64,000 nucleotides of DNA. It comes from Trichobilharzia szidati. Taxonomy: Eukaryota; Platyhelminthes; Trematoda; Strigeidida; Schistosomatidae. Location: assembly GCA_944472155.2 (NCBI GenBank), contig OX235273.1, forward strand, positions 1,461,204 to 1,525,203, in the 5' to 3' direction. Of the stretch, positions 20,641 to 31,736 are shown one piece after another. Every line of letters starts with the position of its first letter. Position 1 is the stretch's first letter. The notes beneath the pieces are model-generated. The model made no database searches and was not told the origin of the DNA. It saw only the letters and a list, made by a program, of their open reading frames with translations. The translations under genes and the position numbers were made by a program.

Positions 20641-21555
20641 TAAAAACAAAATCACTGAGAAAAACGAAGAATCCTAAACCAATGTATCATTTCATATAAA
20701 TACTCTTGAGTGGCGCTTCTTCCTAAAGACTCGAATGAGTTACCGTAAGATCATGTTACATTACATGTAAAATTTTTCTGCTTAAGCAGTTTCCAATACA
20801 GTCTTATCAAGCTGCATGTTTGAATTCGACACACGCACACACGCATTGAGTACATTGTACGATGAATTTTAAGGCTGAAAATTGTTTGAACGCTAAGGCA
20901 ATTTATGTTTCAAATTAACAAGAAGGATTGCATAACATTCTACTCTAGAAGTGATGAATAAAAGAGTGTAAGATGCGTGAAGAATTACTATTTACACTTT
21001 TTTCTAAGTCACGAAAGGAAGTTAGTAGATTGAGAACTAAAACAAAACGTTAGCGTAATTACTTTACAAAAACCAGAAAGCAGTTTTAAGAGGAACATGA
21101 AGCTATACAAGATAAAATTTAACACCTTAAAAAAGTATTAAATAATTTTCAGGGTAGTTTGGCCAACAGCTCAGTAGATTTTATGACTTGTAACTTAGTA
21201 GATAGCCAGAGTAATAGAATTATTGCCTTAGCTAAGACATCTCATTTGTCAGGATTTCTTTGAGTGGCTTATACAAGGATAAATCCGACTGTCTGGAGAT
21301 GAAACTCTGACTAAGTATACACTCTTTGACCCACGTCCACTGGATAAAAATGAATAGAACTTGCAGTTGTAAGTTTAAACTGCAAGAGACTTTGAGGAAA
21401 CTAAACCGTCTTAATAACTCACTGGATGCATTAGAATTACTAGATAAGCACACCTCTTCTTGTGGTTTTCTTCCCGCTACTGGATGTCTTGAGAAAATTT
21501 CTGACTGCCTTCTCTAATGATCAGTTTTATTCTGGAAGAATCATTTGAAATATTA
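20641..21555. other. Non-coding, nothing recognised
   Basis: The frames at 21232-21453 (minus) and 21326-21517 (plus) overlap each other and have no family features. TTCCTAAAGACTCGAA near 20725 resembles part of the duplicated unit described at 53-57 kb. Confidence 0.4.
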
Positions 21556-22125
21556 CTACTTACTATTTTTCGCTCGGGTTCTGAGTGAAACACAGGGCTT
21601 CGACCGAACAATCCTCTTCAGCCGGCTCCACGATTGGCCATTAGCTTTCATTTTGTCCTCAAATCATCTCCTTCATGACACTCTCATACCCACACCCGAC
21701 TTGTCGTTTCCCATTAACATGACATTCGGTGGCCTGGTGTGTAATGTTATTCAGCGTGTGTCTGATATATTTCCATTTCAGCTTCTGCATATTTGTAGGG
21801 CGAAAGATTCTTGTGTGGCTCATTGTCAGAGTTTCTTGTAGCTTATTCTTTTCGGCCATCTGATCTTCAGTATGGGGTAGCCTGTTCAGAATGTTTCTTG
21901 GTCTCCGAACCATATAGAAGCAGTGACTTGACGAAGGTTGGTGTTGAAAATCTGAATTTTATTCCTTATGCTGACTGCTGCAGAGTAACTTCAGGTTAAT
22001 GAAGACCTGTCTTACCCTTCCGATCCTGTATGACTTTGAAATCCTCATCTGTGCTGCCTTTCGTTGAAGTTAGATGGTGCCTGGAATGATAAGTGAAAGT
22101 AGAGACCTCCTTCAAAATTCTAGTT
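21556..22125 (-). mobile_element. RTE-A LINE, 3' fragment
   Basis: The minus-strand frame at 21659-21913 reads RLPHTEDQMAEKNKLQETL, then HVNGKRQVGCG (equivalent of NPKRKRRVGRP in a shifted frame). The nucleotide match runs from the 3' end at ~21560 to the YLGSI-equivalent region near 22110. Heavily mutated. Confidence 0.7.
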
Positions 22126-22132
22126 TACATAA

Positions 22133-22240
22133 CGGTCATAAGCCCGGAAAAGGAGGGGAGGGGTTGAGCGTGCACCTGGAGACCGTATCCCTGAAAACCA
22201 ACTCAGTCACTACAGAAAATGCTAAAGCATAGAAAAAAGG
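22133..22240 (+). mobile_element. SINE-A body fragment
   Basis: CATAAGCCCGGAAAAGGAGG, GGTTGAGCGTGCACCTGG and CACTACAGAAAATGCTAAAG match the SINE-A body (compare 1930-2030). Head and tail are missing. Confidence 0.45.
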
Positions 22241-22805
22241 CATCTGAAATAAGGGAGTTCAGTCTTTGGATGTTAATTATGAGATCATCAAAGTGAACTT
22301 GTCAGATTTGCCATTTCGTTGTCATTCTAACTGTCATTTTTGGAGTATGAAAATGCCCTTGTGGTCTAAATAACAACATGTAGTTAGGATAGGAATACTC
22401 TTTTTGTGAACTCTAATCAAATCTGAGCAGTTACTTAGTGTTTCTGATGAGTGGTTATGAAAAAATTCCAATAGAGGTCATTGCTGATCGAAGTGTTGAC
22501 TTAAGTGAAATTAACTCTTTGAAGTATTTAATAATACTTATTGATTTCCTCATTTAGATGCACAACTTCTCAGGGGAACTGATGGATGAATTCAAAGATC
22601 AGTCTACCACAAATCGGAATGGAAAGGGTAGTTTATTAACTTTCACAGTTTATTTTCCAATAAGTAGAAAATACTAAATAATTAAATTTGTGATTATATG
22701 AGTATGTCAAGGGAAGACGTCAGACCTTTCAACAGCTCTTTTTTGCAGCGATTTATTTTCTCACAAATAACATGGGGTCATTACAGAAGTTGTTCCTAAT
22801 TGACA
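22241..22805. other. Non-coding, nothing recognised
   Basis: No repeat partner or frame noticed. Confidence 0.4.
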
Positions 22806-22809
22806 TTAG

Positions 22810-23300
22810 TGTTGTTCCCTTGGGTTCCAAGTGGAATAAGAGGCTTCATCAACACCTCTCCACTCTGTTCTATTCTCTGATGTCCTCTTCAGCTTATCTC
22901 ACGATCACCCATAATCTCTTACTTCCTACTCTCACAATCTCTTCCATATCACCTTCGCACTGATTATCCACTTGTCGCTTCTCATGGGGATTCCACCCAA
23001 TGTCAGTAGACGGCCTTCTCAGTGGCGTATGATCAATCCATCTTCATTTTCTCTTACATATTTGTTGAGCGACCAGCTCTTGATTGGTTTGTTGCCGGCA
23101 AGAGTTTATTGTTATTTATTCTTTCTGGCCATTTAATCTTCAGTACAGAGGGAAGTCAGCTGTTGATGAAAGTCTGAAACCTGTTGGAAATTCTTTTCGT
23201 GACGCACAGTGCAAGTTTCTAACCCGTATATGAGGACAGACTTGACATTAACTTTGAAAATACGAATCTTGTTCTTTATGCTGAGTGTAGAAGACTTCCA
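22810..23300 (-). mobile_element. RTE-A LINE, 3' fragment
   Basis: Starts on plus with TTGTTCCCTTGGGTTCCAAG (family 3' end) and reads through the WRWI, ITNKN.. and FQQ-equivalents to a truncation near TTGAAAATACGAATCTTGTT. It directly abuts another RTE-A copy in the same direction. Confidence 0.75.
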
Positions 23301-24190
23301 AACCTGGCTTCACGTCTGCCCACATGCTTTAATCTCCTCGCTGTATGACCTCCTCCTCCTCCATGTCACCCTCGCACTGATGACCAACTCTATGCTTCCT
23401 ATTCCGGTTCCACTCGACCGATGGCCTGGCGTGTGATGTCACTTCATGGTTTTCTCGGAGTATGGCCAATCCACCTCCATTTCTTCCTGAAGATTTGTTG
23501 CACGATTGTTGGTTCGTTCTTTCCCAGAGATCTCTGTTGCTGATATTTTCTGGCCGGCCATCTGATCTTGAGTATTGAGCGAAGACAGCTGTTTATGAAG
23601 GCTTTGTTCGAAGTGCCCTACGTGACGCTGTGCGCCGCCAAGTCTCTGATCCATATAGTAGCACTGACTTCACAGTGGACTTGAAAATCCGGGTCTTATT
23701 TTCATTTTCATGCTGAGTGCAGTTGATCTCCACACAGACTTAGGGAGAGTAACGAAAGCTTCCCTTGCTTTCCCAATCCTTTCTGCTTTGATATCCTCAT
23801 CAGTAGGGTCCGCCTTTAGTTGAAACGATGCTTCCCAAGTACATAGGTAAGGGAGGTTGATTCTCTCAGGTTCCTCCCATTTATTCTGATTGTTGCCTGT
23901 TGTTGTTGTTGCCGTTGCTGTTGACCAGGAATCTTCATTACCTACATCTGTTTTCTCTATGTTCATTTGAAGTCCTTCCTATCTCCCCTGGATGCTTCTT
24001 CTGTCGCTCACTTGTTGCTTTTCACTTGTATATCTTCCAGCTTGTGGGAAATCAGACATATATCATCATCGGCGACATCCAAATCCTCCAAGTCTTCTCT
24101 GTGGGTCTTTCTATGCTTTTCTCCTCGTTGTCCTCTGTCTGTCGCACTATTCAGTCTACTGCAATCAGGAAAATTACTGGAATGGTTGTT
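23297..24190 (-). mobile_element. RTE-A LINE, longer 3' fragment
   Basis: The minus-strand frames at 23439-23654 and 23670-23966 hold NTQDQMAGQKISATEISGKE, EEMEVDWPYSEKTMK, NIEKTDVGNEDSWSTATATT and DPTDEDIKAERIGKAREAF, the last being the DEDVKSRIGKARNTF signature. Sequence up to 24190 covers the FADD-downstream region. It ends where LTR-like copy 3 begins. Confidence 0.78.
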
Positions 24191-24191
24191 G

Positions 24192-24845
24192 TTTCACTGT
24201 AACGAATAAACCTGACGTGTTGTGGTCAGAACTCTGGAAACTAGTGTTTGCTTTCTACTGTATAGCTAGTCTGACCTTCTGTGAGTCACGCACAGTATAG
24301 AAATGTCACGGCGACAGCAAAAAATAAACCCCAGTGATTTGAGATAAAATTTGTGATATTACTTAACAGTAACAACATATCAAAAAATCAAAATTACCTC
24401 GACAGTGCTGTTAGGCAGCTATGCGGGCAAGATATGTTTCTAGTACAAAACAATTACTGTGGAACAAAATGTCAACCGTTGGGAGTACCTTGGAACCAAG
24501 TAGAATATTCCCAACAAGAGGGAGGGGATCAAAACCTCTGTCATCAAGAATCAACCACCAAACAATTCACGCAAACAGCCGAAGGGCAGAATAAACTTGC
24601 TCCACTCAAACAAATCATATCGTAAGACAACATATTATCAATATCATCAAACAATCAAAAAGAGGCGCATTAAAATTAGCGATTCAACAAGATCGAAGAC
24701 AAACAATAAGGATCCATTCAACATGATGTGCTGTGCAAATGTCAGGAAAATTATATAGATTCTTTGAAAAAAATGATAATCATTACAAAGTCAGTTAGAA
24801 TGTTCAAGAGGGGTTTCACAAACAATTATTCCCATACACTTATTG
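24192..24845 (+). repeat. LTR-like dispersed repeat, copy 3
   Basis: Best-preserved start of the four: TGTAACGAATAAACC, then TGTTGTGGTCAGAACTCTGG. Later landmarks are AGTCACGCACAGTATAG, GTACAAAACAATTACT, AGAATATTCCCAACAAGAGG and CACTCAAACAAATC, with a final block ACAAACAATTATTCCCATAC. The frame at 24353-24625 is incidental. Confidence 0.5.
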
Positions 24846-25470
24846 CTGGTCTCTGTCTGACTGGATTCAACATAGAACTTGGCACCAAAGTGCAGCAGTT
24901 CGAGTTGCCACCTTCGAAATAACACACAAAGGTAGACAAGAGGATGATTGAAGAGAATCAATAGAGTTTTGACAAGTATAAGAGTGAAACAGAATGAGTA
25001 ATGGTAGAAAGGAATATGAAAGATTACAGAGACTGAATATATCTGCGTACCACTGGACAACGATTTTGAGCCATGTCATCTAGTGTCTCCAGCCATTGAT
25101 TCTTAGAGTCCCGAGAGTGGGCCCCAACCCGGAAGTTTGCATCTCCCTACCTGACTCAGTTTAACTGTCAAGGATTTCATGGATTGATGAGGCCATGTTT
25201 TTGTTTGGGCACCACTTATTCTTTTCCAACCTGCACCTATATCAGCTAGTAATGCCCATCCGTCGGGGGAGGCGATGGTTAGGCATGCACAGCACGTGAC
25301 CTAGCCATCTCAATCTATGTAAGTTTATAGCCTCTTCGATTGATTTTCCCTCCTTGCCCAACACTCAACGACGGACGTCAACATTACTTACCTTATTATA
25401 CCACCTAACGCGAGAAAGAGATCGTAGACATCTATGATCAAAAACAGTCAACGTTTTTGCATTCATTCCT
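24846..25470 (-). mobile_element. RTE-B LINE, 3' fragment
   Basis: On plus it starts with the family 3' UTR (CAACATAGAACTTGGCACC; compare CGACATAGAACTTTGCACA at 50956), continues through AACACACAAAGGTAGACAAG and reaches coding equivalents of HVLRM and KSIDE.VKLHR near 25270-25400. Shares its whole length with the better copy at 50865-51870. No open frame survives. Confidence 0.7.
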
Positions 25471-25919
25471 CTTGATGAATTTAAATAAAGCAAGAACAAC
25501 AGTGGTTTGTGCAGAATAATATGGTACCATCATTTATTTCGTCGGCTTCTCATCAACCGCTTACAGCCTAAATAAATTGTGAGGTTTACGTACAGAAAAG
25601 CTTTAACATACTTGCAAATTTTACATGTTGTCAGTTGACAGAAAGTTCAACAATTAGTGAAAAGTGCTCAGAAAATTGTGCTTATATTGTTTTTACACAG
25701 GCAGTTCAAGTCAAAATAAATGTATGCATACAATGGTAAAGGAGTTACCTAATAAAGACGAGAGGTGAGTAAGATGATGAGTAACTAATAAATTTGATAA
25801 CGATGTACTGAGTTCAAATCACGTCATAGAAACAAGAGACAAGCAATATTACAGATTTTAAAAAAAGGAGGGGTGAGGTTAAAGACAAAGATTACGTAAT
25901 CAGAGTAGAGAATAAAGAC
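25471..25919. other. Non-coding, nothing recognised
   Basis: AT-rich spacer between RTE-B and the PLE endonuclease. Confidence 0.4.
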
Positions 25920-26390
25920 ATCTAATTACCATGGCAAGGAAAGACTAATAACTGCTTCTTTCTGAACACATAAATCAGGTTTGAAGCGTTTGATAGAAAT
26001 TGCTTCGGCAAACTTGAGGAGAATGGAGCTCCTTTGTCCATTGATAATTTTAAAGGATTCCTCGATTTCCACCTCATGACCCGTGTCGAGGAGATGCCTG
26101 GCAATGGCACTGTTTAAAGCATTTGTTCCCTTTAGACGTAAGCTTTTTGGTACATGTTCAGAAAATCGTAGATATGCCCTTCTTTCTGTCCTTCCAATGT
26201 AACTGCTCCCGCAGATACATGTAAATTTGTATATGCAGTTGAAGTTCACATGAGAAGGATATCTATCGATTTTTGATTGCACTAAAGATCAAGTTGTTCG
26301 ATAGACGGGAACGAGCTTAGCTGCAGGACAGGCTATGGCTAATGATGTACTCAGCCTTCTGTTGATCATCGCTGTAATATTTTCACCTTT
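25920..26390 (-). mobile_element. Penelope-like element, lineage B, 3' end
   Basis: On the minus strand, the linker MINRRLSTSLAIACPAAKL then VPVYRTT (in the frame at 26289-26534), a stop, then the endonuclease frame ending in LSLPW. The RT is absent, so this is a 5'-truncated copy. Confidence 0.75.
25926..26282 (-). pseudogene. PLE-B GIY-YIG endonuclease
   Basis: 118 codons: CIYKFTCICGSSYIGRTERR gives the first tyrosine, cysteines and the YIG segment. RFSEHVPK and AIARHLLDTGH supply the histidines, and LLKFAEAISIKRFKP with LSLPW is the C-terminal signature shared with 2166-2465. It is the most complete endonuclease of its lineage here and has no internal stop. Isolated from any RT, it is presumed non-functional. 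Confidence 0.8.
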
Positions 26391-27151
26391 ATAATCAAGC
26401 TGAAAGTTGTTTATTCTCATTGCTAAGCTGATAAAAGACCAGTTTTTAGTTTTGTGAACAGTATTATAAATGAATTTAAAATAATAATATTTTTTCCAGA
26501 CATAGTATAAATTTTGATGAATTGCATTCATCACCTTTTTTGACAGTCTCTCAGTAAAAGTTAAGCTTGTTTTGTTAACATGATTGGGTGTTTAATAGAA
26601 AATAAGGCAAAGATGAGTGTTATGTCTGTCAAAAGACATAAGAAACAATCCCCTAAGTGACCTAAGTAAGTATGGTCACGTTTTCAATCTCTTGGGTTTT
26701 TTTAAATTAAACAATGAGACAGAGATGAATGTGGCTTACCTTGTTAAGTTTATTAGTGAGATCAGTTGACTGACTGATTTCTCTCTTGATTTCATCTTGA
26801 ATCAGTATTATCAATGTGGACTGCATAAATGAGAAAATGGAACCAGTTACTCAGTATTTCTTGTTATTCAGAGATATTTTTTATGGTGTCAATTTGTGAT
26901 GAATTTTCGTATGGAATAAAAATTAGTAATTCAAAGTCACACGTGACGAATTTTAGATTTCTTGAAATGCTGGTAAATGACAGCTTGTCAAATTATCTAT
27001 CATAAGAGTTACTGATGAAAGACACTCAATAAGGGTGGCACTTTATTAAAAAAACTGACTGTTTTGAGTTTGATTGCCCATAGAGTGAATAATAGACACT
27101 TCTGAGTAGGTTTTTAAACTTGGAAGGAACAAATGTCTAATATTCAAGTAT
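26391..27151. other. Non-coding, nothing recognised
   Basis: No repeat or gene identified. The frame at 26289-26534 is only PLE at its C-terminal part. Confidence 0.4.
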
Positions 27152-27227
27152 TGGTTTGTAGGGATTTGGTTAACTGGCTACAAGACTTCATCATGAGCTG
27201 ACATTGGTTAGAGAACGATTGGAAAAC

Positions 27228-27282
27228 CTGGGAGTACTGGACAGCTGCTTCGGCCTAGTTTGAGACTCTTCATCAGTACGCA
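27228..27282 (-). ncRNA. Hammerhead-like motif, left arm of foldback 1
   Basis: Same bases as the right-arm motif on the other strand: stem I GTACTG with CAGTAC, core ATGAAGA, GAAGCAG, CTGTC cleavage-site-like segment. C3 is A and the GAAA box is GAAG. Confidence 0.45.
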
Positions 27283-27407
27283 CCCACCGGGTTGAATCCA
27301 GACTTTTAAGCAGCTTACTATTACATGGTCCTATGAGTGATGGCTGAGTCTATAGTGTACGAGCTCGCCTTATACAGAAGGTCCTGGATTCGAACCCCGG
27401 TGGGTGC

Positions 27408-27456
27408 GTACTGATGAAGAGTCTCAAACTAGGCCGAAGCAGCTGTCCAGTACTCC
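27408..27456 (+). ncRNA. Hammerhead-like motif, right arm of foldback 1
   Basis: Stem I GTACTG pairs perfectly with CAGTAC. The core ATGAAGA, stem II region GTCTCAAACTAGGCC, GAAG, then a self-complementary CAGCTG and TC before the stem I partner. The order is that of a type I hammerhead with a minimal stem III. C3 to A and GAAA to GAAG changes predict loss of cleavage. Confidence 0.45.
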
Positions 27457-27589
27457 CAGGTTTTCCAATCGTTCTCTAACCAATGTCAGCTCATGATGAA
27501 ATCCTGTAACCTAATTTCTAATACCTTGATAAATTTGTAAAATGATAAGTAAAAATTTAATTAATTTTAGATTTTCCGTCGATTGATTG

Positions 27590-27835
27590 GACTGCAGTGC
27601 TCGGACTCAGGTTGATATATCGGCCCCTTTTCCAGATGCTTAAACAATTTTTGGTAATGTAACTTGAAGTTGGTGGAGAACAGCAGTGGAATCCAGGACA
27701 AAGCGTATTTCGTCTTATTTGAGACTGGTCAGATGGTTCATATACCTGCATTCCCTAGTGAGTCAGCGAGTGATGGTGTTACAACCGAGGCTCAAACCCA
27801 ATGCACATAGTTTCAAATGTCAAAGAGTTATTCAC
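27590..27835 (-). mobile_element. Smα-type hammerhead SINE unit (minus member of inverted pair)
   Basis: On the minus strand: B-box-like GGGTTTGAGCCTCGG, CAGGTATATGAACCATCTGA, hammerhead region (27690-27730), CTGGATTCCACTGCTGTTC and the tail with GTCCAATCAATCGACGG. The start of the plus-strand partner lies immediately to the right at ~27850. Confidence 0.7.
27688..27735 (-). ncRNA. Hammerhead ribozyme fossil (Smα type)
   Basis: Core CTGACCA (G8 to C), stem II GTCTCAAATAAGAC, intact GAAA, and TGTC before CTGGATTCC. The GAAA side is best preserved of the Smα copies, but the G8 change should abolish activity. Confidence 0.5.
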
Positions 27836-27849
27836 TAGACTAATAACAT

Positions 27850-28170
27850 CCACTATCTACCAAATGACTTGAAGTTATATGGCCAGACATCGTTGAAGCA
27901 ACTACACAAGGAGACAACATTTCAACCTTAGACTGAGCACATCCGTCCAATCAATTGACGGGAAAATCTGTACAAAAGCTGGCTCTCGTGTCTCAAGTGG
28001 TCTGGTGAATAACGCTTTGGTGTTTGAATCTATGGAAACTGGGTCATCTTGAGAACATCATCGCTCACTGTGAAATTCAGGTATATCCGGTTGGCGAGTC
28101 CCAAATAAGACAAAATGCACATCTTGGATTCCACTGTTGGTCACCATCGACCAATTGACTTTAAGATTCA
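27850..28170 (+). mobile_element. Smα-type hammerhead SINE unit (plus member, permuted)
   Basis: Runs tail first (GACTTGAAGTTATATGGCC to GTCCAATCAATTGACGGG), then a tRNA-like head (AGTGGTCTGGTGAATAACGC and GTTTGAATCT), then CAGGTATATCCGGTTGGCGA, AGTCCCAAATAAGACAAAAT and CTTGGATTCCACTG. The permuted order fits a piece of a tandem Smα array rather than a single linear insertion. The hammerhead core is TTGGCGA, with at least two invariant positions changed. Confidence 0.65.
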
Positions 28171-28421
28171 TAGGAATAATGACAAATATTATTTTGTTGT
28201 GTGGTCAATATGGAAACGAACTAATGTCTCCAATAACTGTTGGTTTTAAGTGGTGAGAAGAAACGAAATGTAATTTGATTTAAAGAATTTCAATTTTCAG
28301 AGTTAGGTGTAATGAAATTTCACCGGGAACTGTGTAATTTAAAAGTTGCTCGTCCAAGCACTTTAGCCAAGTATTCTCTGATATTATTGATACCAGCTTT
28401 GTAACTTTTCCAGAAGGTAAC

Positions 28422-29063
28422 TTGAAAATGGCACCCTTATACACTGGAAAGGATACTGTCCTAAAGTGGCTTCTAAGGCTCAATCCTGGTAAGTCCAGTG
28501 GCCCTGATGAACTCCACCCACGTATATTAACAGCATTGGCTGGAAACATAGCCGAGCCATTGTCGGTAATTTTCAATATATTTCTGGACCAGTATAAATG
28601 TCCAAGAGACTGGAAAGATGCCATCATTAGTCCGGTCTTCAAAACCGGATCTAGAAACTTAGTTCAGAACTATCGTCCTGTTGGTTTGACCAGTATTGTT
28701 GTTAAACTACTAGAAAGAATAATTCGTGATGCTATCATTCAGTTCATTGAAGGGAACAAACTTTTCTCTGTGGAACAGCATGGTTTTAGAGCAGGTCATT
28801 CTTGCTTGACCAACCTTCTTTTGGCCAGAGAAAGTTGGGCAAGCTCAGCTGATGCTAATACACCGGTGGATGCCATATTCATCGACCTTAGCAAAGCGTT
28901 TGACAGGGTTTCTCATTCAGGTCTTCTAGTAAAGTTAGGTAGTCTGGGAATCAATAAAGTGGTTGTCGACTGGATTCAAGACTTTCTAAAGGACAGAAGA
29001 CAAAGAGTACGAGTTAACGGGGTTTTATCAACATGGGAATCGGTTAAGAGTGGCGTTCCTTAG
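28422..29063 (+). pseudogene. CR1-like reverse transcriptase, fingers and palm
   Basis: 213 codons: LRLNPGKSSGPDELHPRIL (fingers), YRPVGLTSIVVKLLERII, EQHGFRAGHSCLTNLL, then motif A FIDLSKAFDRVSHSGLLVKL and the start of motif B (VKSGVP). The stop is TAG at 29061-29063, one base from the CAG found in copy 2. Downstream in the same frame lie GPLLFLIYVNEIPS and FADEIKIW, where the catalytic FADD has become FADE. Confidence 0.88.
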
Positions 29064-29950
29064 GGTACAATTCCAGGCCCACTTCTTTTCCTGATTTATG
29101 TTAATGAGATTCCATCGATAGTCAGGTCATCCTGCTTACTGTTTGCTGATGAAATCAAGATATGGAGGGTCTTACACGATGACAGTGTTCAACTTGCTTT
29201 GCAGGAAGATTTAAACTTGTTAAGTGATTGGTGTAAGCACTGGACCTTGGAGACTAACTTAAGCAAGAGCGTAGCTATGCATGTATCTCATAGTCACGTG
29301 CACAATTACTCAATGAATGGCATTACTCTCCCAGTTGTCACTGAGTACAAGGACTTGGGAGTGGTTGTGCAGCATGACTTGTAAACAGCAACAAACTGTA
29401 GAGCTGTAGCCACTAAGGGTTTTCGAATATTATGGGCCATACGCAAGCCTTTTGCGAATTTTGACGCTGAAATATTTCGTATATTATATCTGACTTATAT
29501 CAGACGTCATTTGGAATATGGGATCCAGGCAGCGAACCTGTGTTTCAAATACGAAATAGACTTATTAGAAAGGGTGCAAAGAGTAGGAATTAAGCTAATA
29601 AAAGGTTTCTCAACCCTCTCATATGAGGAGAGGTTAAGTCGACTGGGTTTATTTCCACTGTCATAAAGACGACTTAGGGGTGACCTAATACTGGCATACC
29701 GTATCCTAAGAAATGATTTTGGAGCTAACTTATCTAATTTATTTCTTCCTTCTAGCACCAACCAATTGCGAGGACGTCACCTCAAGGTTCAAAAACCACG
29801 GTCTAATCGTCTGCGTCTGGAGATCCGTTTTTCGCATCGGATTGTGAACCATTGGAACTCCCTACCAGAACACGTCGTATCAGCGCCATCCGTTGATTCA
29901 TTCAAGGCGACATTGGACCTCCTGTGTGTAACAAATCGAAAGGATTAACA
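29064..29950 (+). pseudogene. CR1-like RT palm motif C, thumb and C-terminus
   Basis: Continues in the same frame after the TAG: FADEIKIW, LNLLSDWCKHW, VVTEYKDLGVVVQHDL, a TAA at 29382-29384, then KGFRILWAIRKPFANFDAEI and RRHLEYGIQAANL. One more stop follows near 29664, and the C-terminal frame at 29766-29948 has RLEIRFSHRIVNHWNSLPEH. The same TAA is in copy 2. Confidence 0.8.
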
Positions 29951-29997
29951 CAGACATATAGCCTACTATTCTAAATAAATTGTAAACTGTAAACTAT

Positions 29998-30711
29998 CAG
30001 CTAAGCAGCTAGCTAGGATTTAGTTCTATGGGCTGAGTAAAGTCGGCCACATCACTGGTGAGCTCCACGACGAACGAGCAACCATTGTGATTTGGTATCA
30101 AGCAGATGAGATAATATGATCAAAGGATTTTAATTTCCCAACTGCTGATTTGATTCGGCCAGATAATTCTTTTTCTTTATATGGGTGTATTATATGTTGA
30201 TTATTCTGTGCTCCTACTAAGATTGTCCATTGTCATTGTCAATCAGACTTTAATGTACGGGATTATATAATTCCTAAACGAATTTATGTACAACGAAAAT
30301 ATTGTTTTTTTCCTCATTTTTCGCAAAGTGAGAAATTTTCACTTCATCAACTCTCATACTGAAGAAATATCTGTTAGGTGATTGAAAGTGATTGACTGAA
30401 ACACTTGGGCCTTGGTTTCTCATAAAATAGTACTCACCGGCTCGATATGCTTGCAGTGGTGAGGAGACTAATTTCACCTCTAAGATCTGAACATTGTTCA
30501 TTCAGTGTTGCAGTAAAAGGCGTTACCACTGAGCTCTTTGGATCATTTCATCAGATCGCAAAACTGTAGATCAAAGTGAACCATGATGACGAATCTTCTG
30601 TCTTGTTAACCACTTCCGAAACTTGATTGATAGAATTTGATCAGCACTAAGAACTAGAAAACATAATAATGGTTACCTTCTCATAACTGATCAGCATAAA
30701 GTAATTTCCTT
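29998..30711. other. Non-coding, nothing recognised
   Basis: No element or gene noticed between the CR1 3' end and the next RTE. Confidence 0.4.
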
Positions 30712-31635
30712 TATTATTATTATTGTTTCCTTTAATTCCTACAGGAACATAGGGCTTCAGCCGTGCGTCTCCATTGCGTTCGGTTCTCTGCTAGAGTCTT
30801 CACCTGGCTCCAAGTCTGCCCACACGTTTTCATCTCCTCTTCACATGACCTCCTCCAAGTCACCCTTGCACTGACGACCAACTCGCCGCTTCCTTTTCGG
30901 GTTCCACTCGAGGGCTTGTCTGGTGATGTCACTTGATGGTTTCCTCAGAGTATGGTCAATCCATCTCCATTTCTTCCTGAAGATTTGTTTCACAATCAGT
31001 TCCTGCTGTGTTGGTTCGCCCCCAGAGATCTCTGTTGCTGATCTTTTCTGGCTGGCCATCTGATCTTGAGCGAAGTATTGAGCGAAGACAACTGTTAATG
31101 AAGGTCTGTACTTTGTTTTAGATGATCTTTATGACGCGCCAAGTGTCTGATCCATAAAGTAGCACTGACTTCACATTGGAGTTGAAAATCCGGATCTTAT
31201 TTCTGATGCTGAGTGCTGTTGACCTCCACACAGACTTGAGAGTAGTGAAAGCGTGTCTTGTTTTCCTGATCCTGACTGCTTTGATATCCTCGTCAACTCC
31301 GTCCGCATGTAGTTGAAAGGATGCTTCCCAGGTAGGTGAGGGAGGTTGTTTCTTTCAGGCTCCTTCCATTTATGTTGATTGTTGTCTCTTGTTGTTGTTG
31401 CTATTGGTGGTGTTGTCCAGGAATCTTCATCACCTCTGTTTTCTCTATGTTCACCTGAAAGTCCTATCTTGGATGCTTCTTCTGCCAACTTGTTGCTTTT
31501 CGCTTGCGTATTTTCCAGTTTGAGGGTAATCAGACATATATCATCGGCGAAGTCGAGATCCTCCAAGTTTTTTGTGTGAGTCCATTTTATGCCTGTTTCC
31601 TCATTGCCCGCTGTTTGTCGCATTGTCCAATCTAA
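30712..31635 (-). mobile_element. RTE-A LINE, 3' fragment including FADD
   Basis: On the minus strand the frame at 31171-31623 has the RT catalytic motif: KNLEDLDFADDICLITLKLE, followed by SNKLAEEASKIGL. Frames at 30841-31059 and 30732-30932 add EISGGEPTQQELIVKQIFRK, KWRWIDHTLRKPS and NPKRKRRVGRQC. Several frameshifts. Its last ~190 bp are nearly identical to the short fragment at 58219-58405, so both belong to one young subfamily. Confidence 0.82.
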
Positions 31636-31736
31636 AAAAATTTCCTTCGGTAGTCAATATTTCAAAGATATTTCCTACACCAGTTTGTTATACAAGGAGG
31701 TTAGTGTGATTGTCTGAGACAGTCTCGAGTTTTTTT

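Larger units (their letters stand above)
27152..27515. mobile_element. Inverted (foldback) tRNA/hammerhead SINE, THH copy 3
   Basis: Left arm 27178-27297 and right arm 27393-27511 are inverted complements over about 118 bp at roughly 95 per cent by eye. Each arm runs from the end of the tRNA-like head through the hammerhead-like fold to the CAATGTCAGCTCATGATGAA block. Between them lies one tRNA-like core (ATGGCTGAGTCTATAG as A-box region, GGATTCGAACCCC as B box, reading plus). THH copy 4 has the same head-to-head plan. Confidence 0.75.
28280..29997 (+). mobile_element. CR1-like LINE (SR1 type), copy 1
   Basis: The longest LINE coding region here: the FSDIIDTSFV segment upstream of the RT, RT fingers and palm, thumb, and the CR1 C-terminus (RLRLEIRFSHRIVNHWNSLP). 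It ends in AAATTGTAAACTGTAAACTAT, a short-repeat 3' end typical of CR1 LINEs. The APE endonuclease and ORF1 are absent. In-frame stops (at 29061 and 29382) and later frameshifts kill it. The opposite-strand copy at 37857-38838 shares its 3' two-thirds. Confidence 0.85.
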
